DNA from: Chloroflexota bacterium
GTDB lineage: Bacteria; Chloroflexota; Limnocylindria; Limnocylindrales; CSP1-4
NCBI GenBank assembly: GCA_004298915.1
Contig: SCTE01000301.1
Span: forward strand, 1-5,846
Direction: 5' to 3'
DNA length: 5,846 nucleotides
In this document: piece after piece, positions 1-5,692 of the stretch
Numbering within the stretch: the first letter of the stretch is position 1
Layout: each line of letters begins with the position of its first letter
The notes under the pieces: model-generated
The model's input: only the letters and a program-made list of their open reading frames with translations
Told to the model about the DNA's origin: nothing
The model's database searches: none
Program-made: the position numbers and the translations under genes

Positions 1-6
1 CAACCC

Positions 7-1335
7 GTGTTCGATGCCCTCAGCGATCGCCTGCGCCAGGCGCTCGCAACGCTGACCGGTCGCGGCCGGATCACCGAGGCCGACCTCGACGTCGCCCTGC
101 GCGAGATCCGGTTGTCGCTGCTCGAAGCCGACGTCAACTTCCGGGTCGTCAAGGACTTCATCACCAGGATCCGCGAGCAGGCGCTCGGGGCCGAGATCCT
201 GGGCAGCCTCACCGCCGGGCAGCAGGTCGTCAAGATCGTCCACGACGAGCTGGTCGTGCTGCTGGGAACCGGCGACGGGTCGTTCCGACTCCAGGGCAAT
301 CCGGCCGTCGTCGTGCTCGTCGGACTGCAGGGCTCGGGCAAGACCACGACGTCCGCCAAGCTCGCGAAGCACATCGTGAAGCTCGGGCGACGGCCCCTGC
401 TCGTGGCCGCCGATCCGTACCGACCGGCGGCCGGTGACCAGCTCGAGGTCCTCGGGCGCGCCCTCGATGTGCCCGTTCATCGAGCCATGGCCGGCACGAC
501 CGTCGTGGACATCGCCCTCGGCGGCCTCGAGGCGGCCAAGCGACTTGTCCGCGACACGGTGATCATCGACACGGCCGGCCGGCTGACCATCGACGACGAC
601 CTCATGGCCGAGATCGCGGCGGTCAACGCTGCGGTGCACCCGGTCGAGACGCTCCTCGTCGTCGACGCGATGACCGGCCAGGAGGCGGTCGGCGTCGCCC
701 AGGCGTTCGCGGCGTCCGTGCCGGTCACGGGCCTGATCCTGACCAAGGTCGACGGCGATGCCCGGGGTGGTGCCGCCCTGTCGATTGCCTCGATGGCCGG
801 CATCCCGGTGAAGTTCCTCGGCACGGGTGAGAAGTCGGACGCCCTCGAGGTCTTCCATCCCGACCGGCTCGCGGGCCGGATCCTGGGCATGGGCGACGTC
901 CTGACCCTCGTCGAGCGAGCCCAGGAGGTCGTCGACGTCGCCGCGGCGCAGAAGCTCGAGGCGAAGCTCCGCAAGGCGGAGTTCACCCTCGAGGACATGC
1001 TCGAGCAGCTCCAGCAGGTCCAGAAGATGGGCCCGATCGGCCAGCTGATGTCGATGGTGCCGGGCATGGGCGGCATGGCCAAGGAGGCGCAGGCGGCGGT
1101 CGATCGCGGCGAGATGCGCCGAACCGAGGCGATCATCCGGTCGATGACCGGGCGAGAACGCCGCGACCCCGGCCTGCTCAACGCCTCGCGCCGCCGCCGG
1201 ATCGCGGCCGGCTCGGGGACTACCCTGCCGGAGGTCAACCGACTGATGAAGCAGTTCGCGGACATGCAGAAGCTGATGAAGCAGATGTCAGGCATGCAGC
1301 GCAAGGGCGCTCCCGGCATGCTCGGCCGGAGGTAA
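7..1335 (+). CDS. ffh: Signal recognition particle GTPase Ffh (SRP54 homologue)
   Basis: The protein component of the signal recognition particle. It binds hydrophobic signal sequences on nascent chains together with SRP RNA and delivers ribosomes to FtsY at the membrane, with GTP hydrolysis. The 442-residue product has the usual family length and complete architecture. The N domain (about 1-90) carries LLEADVN at 38-44. The G domain has the P-loop GLQGSGKTT (106-114), DPYRPAA (136-142), DTAGR (188-192), TKVDGDARGG (246-255) and GTGEK (272-276). The Met-rich M domain (about 300-442) has SMTGRERRDP (379-388) and the Arg-rich SRRRRIAAGSG (394-404), the expected SRP-RNA-binding segment. The start is GTG, chosen because MFDALSDRL matches the family N-terminus. 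Only six bases precede it, so its ribosome binding site and promoter lie outside the window. The stop codon overlaps the Shine-Dalgarno of the next gene. Identity is very secure. Confidence 0.98.
   Translation: MFDALSDRLRQALATLTGRGRITEADLDVALREIRLSLLEADVNFRVVKDFITRIREQALGAEILGSLTAGQQVVKIVHDELVVLLGTGDGSFRLQGNPAVVVLVGLQGSGKTTTSAKLAKHIVKLGRRPLLVAADPYRPAAGDQLEVLGRALDVPVHRAMAGTTVVDIALGGLEAAKRLVRDTVIIDTAGRLTIDDDLMAEIAAVNAAVHPVETLLVVDAMTGQEAVGVAQAFAASVPVTGLILTKVDGDARGGAALSIASMAGIPVKFLGTGEKSDALEVFHPDRLAGRILGMGDVLTLVERAQEVVDVAAAQKLEAKLRKAEFTLEDMLEQLQQVQKMGPIGQLMSMVPGMGGMAKEAQAAVDRGEMRRTEAIIRSMTGRERRDPGLLNASRRRRIAAGSGTTLPEVNRLMKQFADMQKLMKQMSGMQRKGAPGMLGRR
1328..1333 (+). promoter_or_regulatory. Ribosome binding site of the DUF3352-type gene, overlapping the ffh stop
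   Basis: GGAGGT, a perfect anti-Shine-Dalgarno match, lies five bases before the ATG at 1339. Its last T is the first base of the ffh TAA stop. A ribosome terminating on ffh therefore sits on the initiation site of the next gene, which argues for translational coupling. It also fixes the ATG at 1339 as the start. Confidence 0.88.
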
Positions 1336-1338
1336 GCC

Positions 1339-3129
1339 ATGGACGACCAGGATCGCCTGCCCGAGGCCTCGCACGCACCCGAAATCCCGGCCGATTCAGC
1401 CGCGATGACGGAACCCGGCGCCACAACCGAACCGGATGTCCCGCCCGTGTCCGGCGTCGGGCCGGTGACCGCCGTCGCAGGCGTCGCCGGCCGCTCGTCG
1501 CGGACCCGCTGGGCGGTGGCCGGGCTCGTCTCGGTCCTCGCGATCGCCGGGACCGTCGCTGCGGCCCTGATCCTGGGCGCCAAGCCGTTGCCGGAGGCGT
1601 TCCGATACCTCCCCGAGAACAGCGTGATCGTGGCCGAGATCCGTCCCGACCTCCCCGGGGACCAGCGCCAGCACCTCGGCAACTTCCTCGCCCATTTTCC
1701 TGGCTTCGCCGACCAGTCGAACCTGTCGGCCAAGATCGACGAGACGCTCGATCGCCTGGTCAGCTCGGTCTCGTCCGGCTCGGTCGACTACGCGACACGG
1801 ATCAAGCCCCTGATCGGCGGGCCGATCGTCGTCGGGGCCGGCGCGGACGGGCTGAAGGATCGGGCGGCCCTGATGGTGGCCACGACCGATGGGTCGGTGA
1901 CCTGCGGGATCGTCTTCGGGTCGGCGACGGCGCTCGAGGACCACCGAGGCGTCGCCCTCGAATCCGTCCACGGCGACATGGCCTGCGCTCGCGACGGGCG
2001 GTTCCTCCTGGTCGGGGATCCGGCGAGCGTTCGGGCCGGTATCGACGCCCACCTCGACAACCGCGGGGTGGACCGGAACAGCCGCTTCACCTCGGCCCGC
2101 CAGCGGCTCGACGGCGATCAGGTCGCCATCGCGTACGTCGACGGCGCGGCCCTGGCCACGCTCGCCGAGGGATTTGCCGAGAGCCTGAGCCCGGGCGCCG
2201 ACCTGGGTTCGGCGATCGCCGGGAAGGTTCCGGACTGGTTCGTGATCGGGATGCGCGTCGTCGATGACGCGGTGCAGGTCGAGGTCCAGGCCGCGCCGAT
2301 CAAGGCAGACGCGCTGGCATCGTCCGTGCCGACCGACCCGCCGCCCTCGACCAGCCGGTTCGCCGAGGTGCTGCCCGCCACGACGTACGGGTTCGTCGAG
2401 GTTCACGGAGTCGGAGCCAACCTCCAGCGCGCGCTTGCCGTCCTGAAGGCCGACCCGGCCCAGGCCGACGCGGTAACCCAGATCGAGCAGGCACTCGCGG
2501 CCGTCGGCGGGATCCAGAACGTCGCGGCCTGGATCGAGGACGCCGGCCTTGCCGTGGTCCCGGCCGGCGATGCCGTCGGCGGAGCGCTGCTCCTGCGCGG
2601 ATCCGATGCGGCCGCCGTGGAGGCCCGGATCACCCAGATCCGCAACCTCCTGGTCCTGGCATCGACCGGAACCGACATCACGATCCGCGACACCGACCAT
2701 GCCGGGATCAAGGTGACCAACGTGGATCTCGGGGACCTGTCGAGCCTGGTGCCCGGTCTCGGCGGCGATGCGGGGCCCGTCGTCGGGGCGCGCCTGTCGC
2801 TGTCGTTTGCCGCGCGGGATGACCTGCTGGTCGTGGCCGTCGGCGACGGCGTCATCGAGAACGTGCTCGACACGACGGCGGCGTCGAGCCTCAAGGCAAC
2901 CGGCGCGTATGCGCACGTGGCCCAGCTCGTCGGCAGCCCGAACGACGTCGAGGTCTACGTCGCGCTCGACGGCCTGCTCGGGTACCTCGAATCCAGCCTG
3001 CCCTCGGTACTCTCGGATGGATCGTGGGCCGAGCTCAAACCCTATCTCGACCACCTCGCCGCCTTCGGCGAGGCCAACGTCACCACCGACGCCGGCGGCC
3101 GAAGCCGCCTCGTCATCACCGTCAAGTAA
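1339..3129 (+). CDS. DUF3352-type membrane-anchored protein, function unknown
   Basis: A 596-residue protein resembling the DUF3352 family; no biochemical function is known to me. Residues 1-50 are an acidic, Pro/Ala-rich cytoplasmic tail. Basic residues R52, R55 and R57 precede one hydrophobic segment (about 59-80). No lipobox or clear signal-peptidase site follows, so a signal anchor with the C-terminal part outside the membrane is likely (inference). The family signature follows: a YLPENSVIVAEI strand, LPGDQR (105-110) and FPGFADQ (120-126). The ectodomain appears to be two related halves. LPENSVIVAEI (91-101) resembles LPATTYGFVEV (345-355), RFLLVGDPASVRAGID (221-236) resembles DLLVVAVGDGVIENVLD (495-511), and AIAYVDGAAL (263-272) resembles EVYVALDGLL (538-547). 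The only two cysteines are C189 and C216. No catalytic motif is visible. It is coupled to ffh by an overlapping ribosome binding site, and its base composition matches its neighbours, so recent transfer is not suggested. Gene reality is secure, family likely, role unknown. Confidence 0.85.
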   Translation: MDDQDRLPEASHAPEIPADSAAMTEPGATTEPDVPPVSGVGPVTAVAGVAGRSSRTRWAVAGLVSVLAIAGTVAAALILGAKPLPEAFRYLPENSVIVAEIRPDLPGDQRQHLGNFLAHFPGFADQSNLSAKIDETLDRLVSSVSSGSVDYATRIKPLIGGPIVVGAGADGLKDRAALMVATTDGSVTCGIVFGSATALEDHRGVALESVHGDMACARDGRFLLVGDPASVRAGIDAHLDNRGVDRNSRFTSARQRLDGDQVAIAYVDGAALATLAEGFAESLSPGADLGSAIAGKVPDWFVIGMRVVDDAVQVEVQAAPIKADALASSVPTDPPPSTSRFAEVLPATTYGFVEVHGVGANLQRALAVLKADPAQADAVTQIEQALAAVGGIQNVAAWIEDAGLAVVPAGDAVGGALLLRGSDAAAVEARITQIRNLLVLASTGTDITIRDTDHAGIKVTNVDLGDLSSLVPGLGGDAGPVVGARLSLSFAARDDLLVVAVGDGVIENVLDTTAASSLKATGAYAHVAQLVGSPNDVEVYVALDGLLGYLESSLPSVLSDGSWAELKPYLDHLAAFGEANVTTDAGGRSRLVITVK

Positions 3130-3133
3130 GCTA

Positions 3134-3153
3134 CCGGGCCGGCAATGGCCCGG
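3134..3153 (+). other. GC-rich stem-loop in the rpsP leader
   Basis: CCGGGCC (3134-3140) pairs perfectly with GGCCCGG (3147-3153) around a 6-base loop (GGCAAT). It lies five bases after the upstream stop codon and ends four bases before the rpsP Shine-Dalgarno. No T tract follows, so it is not a standard intrinsic terminator. It could shape rpsP translation, act as an RNA processing or stability element, or be a chance product of high GC. Confidence 0.5.
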
Positions 3154-3156
3154 AAC

Positions 3157-3165
3157 GAGGAGGAA
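3157..3165 (+). promoter_or_regulatory. Ribosome binding site of rpsP
   Basis: GAGGAGGAA, a strong purine-rich Shine-Dalgarno, lies about 12 bases before the ATG at 3176. The spacing is slightly long. It supports the short start of rpsP even though the same frame stays open upstream to about 2768 inside the preceding gene. Confidence 0.75.
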
Positions 3166-3175
3166 CCTGCCCCAC

Positions 3176-3430
3176 ATGGCCGTACGCATTCGACTCACGC
3201 GCGTGGGCGCGAAGAAGGCACCGACGTATCGCGTGGTGATCACCGATTCGCGGAGTGCCCGTGACAGTCGCTCGATCGAGACGATCGGGCATTACAACCC
3301 CCTCGTCGAGCCGGCCGAGGTCGTGATCGACGCCGACAAGGCCCGGGCCTGGCTGGCCAAGGGCGCCCAGCCCTCCGACACGGTGGCGCGGCTCCTTCGG
3401 GTGGCCGGCATCGTGGCGGCCGGAAAGTAG
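3176..3430 (+). CDS. rpsP: 30S ribosomal protein S16
   Basis: A small-subunit ribosomal protein that binds 16S rRNA and helps 30S assembly. The 84-residue product has the normal family length and an almost canonical sequence: MAVRIRL at the N-terminus, GAKKAPTYRVV (11-21), ADSR-like TDSR (23-26), IGHYNPL (37-43), and the C-terminal WLAKGAQPSDTV (59-70) followed by LLRVAGI. The ATG at 3176 was chosen because the family begins MAVRIRL and a strong Shine-Dalgarno precedes it. The frame is open further upstream, but that part is an out-of-frame shadow of the DUF3352-type gene. khpA follows after seven bases, as in many bacteria, so the two are very probably co-translated. Confidence 0.98.
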   Translation: MAVRIRLTRVGAKKAPTYRVVITDSRSARDSRSIETIGHYNPLVEPAEVVIDADKARAWLAKGAQPSDTVARLLRVAGIVAAGK

Positions 3431-3437
3431 GCCCGCG

Positions 3438-3671
3438 ATGGCAGCACGCGAGCTTGTCGAGTACGTGGCGAAGACGCTCGTCGACGACCCGGATGCCGTC
3501 ACCGTGACCGAGGTCGAGGACGCCGACGGGATCGTGATCGAACTCCATGTCGCCGAGGACGACATGGGCAAGGTCATCGGCCGGAACGGCAGCGTCGCCA
3601 AGGCGCTCCGGACCCTGCTCAAGGTCACGGCCGCCCGTGACGGCGGATCCGTGTCCCTGGAAATCCTCTGA
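3438..3671 (+). CDS. khpA: KH-domain RNA-binding protein KhpA (YlqC family)
   Basis: A small cytoplasmic single-KH-domain protein. In other bacteria KhpA pairs with KhpB/EloR and affects RNA metabolism, cell elongation and division; that role is family knowledge only. The 77-residue product matches the family length. It opens with an ELVEYVAKTLVDDPD-type helix (5-19), then VTVTEVEDADGIVIELHVAEDDMG strands, then the KH signature KVIGRNGSVAKALRTLL (45-61) with the GxxG loop as GRNG at 48-51. The ATG lies seven bases after the rpsP stop. Only a weak Shine-Dalgarno (GGAAAG, 3422-3427, inside the end of rpsP) is seen, consistent with coupling to rpsP. rimM starts eight bases downstream. Confidence 0.95.
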   Translation: MAARELVEYVAKTLVDDPDAVTVTEVEDADGIVIELHVAEDDMGKVIGRNGSVAKALRTLLKVTAARDGGSVSLEIL

Positions 3672-3679
3672 GCGAGCCG

Positions 3680-4399
3680 ATGGCCGGCGAGGCGTCGGAG
3701 CAGCCGCCGGGAGCCACCCGGCTGGTCGTCGCGCAGGTGCGCGGCCTGCACGGCCTCGAGGGGGTCGTGCGGGTCGAGGTCCTCACAGATCAGCCGGACC
3801 TGCGGTTCGCGGTGGGGTCGGTCCTTCATCGTGAGGGCGCCGACGCTCCCCTGACGATCGTCGAGTCCGCGCCCGTCGAGGACGGGCCGGGCTGGCGCCT
3901 GCGCTTTGCCGAGATCCGCTCGAGGAATGCCGCAGAGGCACTCCGGGACGCGTATCTCGAGACCATCGTCGATCGGACGGCCGACCTCGAGCCGGGCGCC
4001 GCGTACTGGCACGAGGTGATCGGGGCCGAGGTCAAGGGCCTCGATGGCCGCCTGCTGGGGACGGTCGCGGACGTCTATCGCGTCGCGAGCGCCGAGATCT
4101 TCGTAGTGCGCGGCGGACCGCCCGGCGAGTTCGACCTGCCGCTCGTGAAGTCCATCGTCCGCGAGTTCGCCCCGGAACGGGGATCGATCGTCGTCGACGA
4201 AGCGGTGCTCGACCTCGACGCCGAGCCGGTCGACCGGCGACCACCGAAGCCACCGCGCAAGCGCCCGCGCTGGTCACGTCATGGCAAGGGCGCGAGGCCG
4301 GGTCCCGGGGCCGCGCCGGACGCGGCCGCGGGCGGCGAGCCCGGCCAGGCGCGCGGGGATTCGCCCGTCGATGCAGCCCCCGACCGCGCATCGGACTGA
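3680..4399 (+). CDS. rimM: Ribosome maturation factor RimM with a C-terminal extension
   Basis: RimM binds S19 and the 30S head and is needed for late 16S rRNA processing and subunit maturation. The product has 239 residues against about 170 for typical RimM. The N-terminal domain (about 14-100) has the VRGLHGLEGVVRVEVLTD signature starting near residue 20. The PRC-barrel domain (about 105-178) has YWHEVIGAEV (109-118), LLGTVADVY (125-133), FDLPLVKSIV (151-160) and IVVDEAVLDLD (170-180). Residues 185-239 are an extra tail: first basic and Pro-rich (PPKPPRKRPRWSRHGKG), then Ala/Gly/Pro/Asp-rich. It is probably disordered and may be lineage-specific. The ATG at 3680 lies eight bases after the khpA stop with only a weak ribosome binding site, suggesting coupling. 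trmD starts one base after this gene's stop. Core identity is secure; the function of the tail is unknown. Confidence 0.95.
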   Translation: MAGEASEQPPGATRLVVAQVRGLHGLEGVVRVEVLTDQPDLRFAVGSVLHREGADAPLTIVESAPVEDGPGWRLRFAEIRSRNAAEALRDAYLETIVDRTADLEPGAAYWHEVIGAEVKGLDGRLLGTVADVYRVASAEIFVVRGGPPGEFDLPLVKSIVREFAPERGSIVVDEAVLDLDAEPVDRRPPKPPRKRPRWSRHGKGARPGPGAAPDAAAGGEPGQARGDSPVDAAPDRASD

Positions 4400-4400
4400 C

Positions 4401-5150
4401 ATGCGGATCGACTTCATCACGCTGTTCCCGGCGATGCTCGAGGGCCCCCTCGCGGGCAGCATCCCCGGGCGGATCCAGGAGCAGGGCCTCGTGGACCTCC
4501 GGGTCCACGACCTCCGGACCTGGGGCATCGGCCGGCATCGCAGCGTGGATGACACGCCGTATGGTGGGGGAGCGGGGATGGTCCTTCGTCCCGAGCCCGT
4601 CGCCGCTGCGCTCGACGCCATTCGTGGACCGGAATCGACCGTGATCCTCGTCGATCCCGGCGGTGAGGTGTTCACCCAGTCGCGGGCGGGGGACCTGGCC
4701 CGGCGCAACCACCTGGTCCTGGTCTGCCCGCGCTACGAGGGCGTCGACGACCGCATCCGCGATCTCGTGGATCTCGAGCTGTCGATCGGCGACTACGTCC
4801 TGACCGGTGGCGAGCTGCCGGCGCTGGTCATCGTCGATGCCGTCATCCGTCTGCTGCCCGGTGCGATCGACCCGGCATCGACGGCCGAGGAGTCGTTCAC
4901 CGATGGGCTGCTCGAGTATCCCCAGTTCACGCGCCCGGCCGTGTTCCGAGGCCGCGGGGTGCCCGATGTCCTGACCGGCGGCAACCATGCCGCCGTCCGC
5001 CAGTGGCGCCGGGAGGCTGCCCTGGCGCGCACGGAACGGCAGCGTCCGGACCTGCTCGCGTCGCACGGCGCGAGCGCGACGGAGCCCGCAACCGACCGGC
5101 GTCCGGCGGCCCCGACGCGTCGCGCCGCCCGATCGCGGCCACCGGGATGA
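4401..5150 (+). CDS. trmD: tRNA (guanine-N1)-methyltransferase TrmD
   Basis: A SAM-dependent enzyme of the SPOUT knot class that makes m1G at position 37 of tRNAs with G36-G37, which prevents +1 frameshifting. The 249-residue product begins MRIDFITLFP, the family N-terminus. That places the start at 4401, one base after the rimM stop, even though the frame is open upstream to 4281. Motifs: YGGGAGMVL (54-62), LVCPRYEGVDDR (107-118), SIGDYVLTGGELPAL (128-142), RLLPG (150-154), SFTDGLLEYPQFTRP (165-179), VPDVLTGGNHAAVRQWR (187-203) and RRPDLL-like QRPDLL (214-219). D168 and R150 align with the catalytic Asp and the conserved Arg of E. coli TrmD as I recall them. P110 stands where Gly is usual in CGRYEG. 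Residues 221-249 form a basic Ala/Pro/Arg tail beyond the normal C-terminus. Only a weak CGGA Shine-Dalgarno precedes the start, so reinitiation after rimM is likely. Confidence 0.97.
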   Translation: MRIDFITLFPAMLEGPLAGSIPGRIQEQGLVDLRVHDLRTWGIGRHRSVDDTPYGGGAGMVLRPEPVAAALDAIRGPESTVILVDPGGEVFTQSRAGDLARRNHLVLVCPRYEGVDDRIRDLVDLELSIGDYVLTGGELPALVIVDAVIRLLPGAIDPASTAEESFTDGLLEYPQFTRPAVFRGRGVPDVLTGGNHAAVRQWRREAALARTERQRPDLLASHGASATEPATDRRPAAPTRRAARSRPPG

Positions 5151-5159
5151 CGGGGAACC
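5149..5159 (+). repeat. Direct repeat copy 1, GACGGGGAACC
   Basis: First copy of an 11-base exact direct repeat; the second is at 5233-5243. This copy overlaps the trmD stop and sits just upstream of the extended -10 element. It also forms part of a small inverted repeat, ACGGG-GAA-CCCGT (5150-5162). It could be an operator or a chance match. Confidence 0.5.
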
Positions 5160-5161
5160 CG

Positions 5162-5170
5162 TGCTATACT
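5162..5170 (+). promoter_or_regulatory. Extended -10 promoter for rplS
   Basis: TG-C-TATACT: TATACT at 5165-5170 is a 5/6 match to the housekeeping -10 consensus TATAAT, preceded by TG at 5162-5163, an exact extended -10. No convincing -35 TTGACA lies 16-18 bases upstream, which extended -10 promoters tolerate. An AT-rich hexamer stands out sharply in this GC-rich intergenic DNA. Transcription would start near 5176-5178, leaving a leader of roughly 70 bases before rplS. Not experimentally supported. Confidence 0.65.
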
Positions 5171-5249
5171 CCGCCGCCGGTCGCCCGCGACCACCCGCAT
5201 TGACCTCATCCCGCAGCCACCGCTGCCCACACGACGGGGAACCGCCACC
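5171..5249 (+). other. Leader region of rplS
   Basis: Non-coding stretch between the predicted promoter and rplS. Near its 5' end is a small hairpin, GGTCG (5179-5183) pairing with CGACC (5188-5192) around CCCG. The middle is C-rich and purine-poor. A TTGACC at 5200-5205 has no matching -10 downstream. I recognise no known L19 leader motif or riboswitch. Confidence 0.35.
5233..5243 (+). repeat. Direct repeat copy 2, overlapping the rplS ribosome binding site
   Basis: Second copy of GACGGGGAACC, 84 bases downstream of the first. Its GGGGA core (5236-5240) ends nine bases before the rplS GTG and is the best Shine-Dalgarno candidate there, though only moderate. It may simply be the ribosome binding site, or it may carry an additional binding signal shared with the promoter copy. 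Confidence 0.5.
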
Positions 5250-5600
5250 GTGAACGTGCTCGACGAGATCGTCGCCGAACAGATCCGCACCGACCTGCCC
5301 GACCTCGCAACCGGCGACACGGTTCGCGTGTTTGCCCGCGTCGTCGAGGGCGGCAAGGAGCGCGTGCAGGTCTTCGAGGGCACGCTCATGCGGCTCCGCG
5401 GGGGCGGGATCACCCGTTCGATCACCGTCCGCAAGCTGGCAAGCGGCGTCGGCGTGGAGCGGACGTTCAAGGTCAACAGCCCGCGGATCGAGAAGATCGA
5501 GGTCGTCCGCCACGGCCAGGTCCGTCGCGCCCAGCTGTACTTCCTCCGGCAGCGGGTCGGCAAGGCCGCCACGCTGCGCGAGCGTCGCACCAACAGCTGA
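5250..5600 (+). CDS. rplS: 50S ribosomal protein L19
   Basis: A large-subunit ribosomal protein at the 30S-50S interface. The 116-residue product has the family's usual length and signature: GDTVRVFARVVEG (22-34), ERVQVFEGTLMRLRGGGI (37-54), TVRKLASGVGVERTF (59-73), SPRIEKIEVVRHG (77-89) and VRRAQLYFLRQRVGKAA (91-107). The start is GTG at 5250, giving MNVLDEIVAEQIR, as expected for L19. A moderate GGGGA ribosome binding site precedes it. Unlike the genes before it, it is separated by 99 bases and has its own extended -10 promoter, and a strong hairpin follows. It can therefore probably be expressed as a single-gene unit as well as by read-through from trmD. Confidence 0.98.
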   Translation: MNVLDEIVAEQIRTDLPDLATGDTVRVFARVVEGGKERVQVFEGTLMRLRGGGITRSITVRKLASGVGVERTFKVNSPRIEKIEVVRHGQVRRAQLYFLRQRVGKAATLRERRTNS

Positions 5601-5621
5601 CCTGGCCGTCCCGTTCGATCG

Positions 5622-5647
5622 CGACCCCGTCGATCCCGACGGGGTCG
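5622..5647 (+). terminator. Probable intrinsic terminator after rplS
   Basis: CGACCCCGTCG (5622-5632) pairs perfectly with CGACGGGGTCG (5637-5647) around the loop ATCC: an 11-bp stem, extendable by a G-T wobble (5621 with 5648). It starts 21 bases after the rplS stop. The following bases are TTCCATGT, so the U tract is poor, as is common in high-GC genomes. Position and stem perfection make a terminator or a 3'-end stabilising hairpin the best reading. Confidence 0.75.
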
Positions 5648-5679
5648 TTCCATGTCCGACGCCCGCGGGGCCATCGGCG

Positions 5680-5685
5680 TAGGCT
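5680..5685 (+). promoter_or_regulatory. Candidate -10 element for a leaderless rnhB transcript
   Basis: TAGGCT fits the minimal TAnnnT -10 pattern. It ends seven bases before the rnhB GTG at 5693, the distance at which a transcript would start at or next to the start codon. No clear -35 is seen, and no Shine-Dalgarno lies before the GTG (the preceding bases are TTGGTTCC). Weak on its own, but the missing ribosome binding site and the upstream terminator agree with it. Confidence 0.4.
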
Positions 5686-5692
5686 TGGTTCC

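Noticed and set aside
477..1733. A 418-codon open frame on the - strand across ffh
   Set aside because: It lies opposite the conserved ffh coding frame; composition is Ser/Arg/Ala-rich shadow sequence with no motif.
23..2219. Three copies of the palindrome GCGATCGC (23-30, 1540-1547, 2212-2219), reminiscent of HIP1
   Set aside because: All three are inside coding sequence, fit the preferred codons of a GC-rich genome, and three copies in this length are not enough to argue for a dispersed repeat system.
3127..3132. TAAGCT as a possible -10 for rpsP
   Set aside because: No -35 match is present, the hexamer includes the upstream stop codon, and a start about seven bases on would cut through the adjacent hairpin.
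2768..3175. Upstream extension of the rpsP frame
   Set aside because: S16 begins MAVRIRL at 3176 with a strong ribosome binding site; the upstream part is an out-of-frame shadow of the DUF3352-type gene.
1396..3243. A 615-codon open frame on the - strand opposite the DUF3352-type gene
   Set aside because: Long antisense open frames are expected in DNA with very G/C-rich third positions. The translation is Arg/Asp/Gly-rich with no recognisable domain, and the + strand gene has clear family motifs and a ribosome binding site.
4281..4400. A 40-codon upstream extension of trmD in the same frame
   Set aside because: The family N-terminus is MRIDFITLFP, starting at 4401. The extension is Arg/Pro/Ala-rich and lies in the coding part of rimM.
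4032..5513. A 493-codon open frame on the - strand across rimM, trmD and rplS
   Set aside because: It spans three secure + strand genes and their intergenic promoter; the translation is low-complexity and resembles no family.
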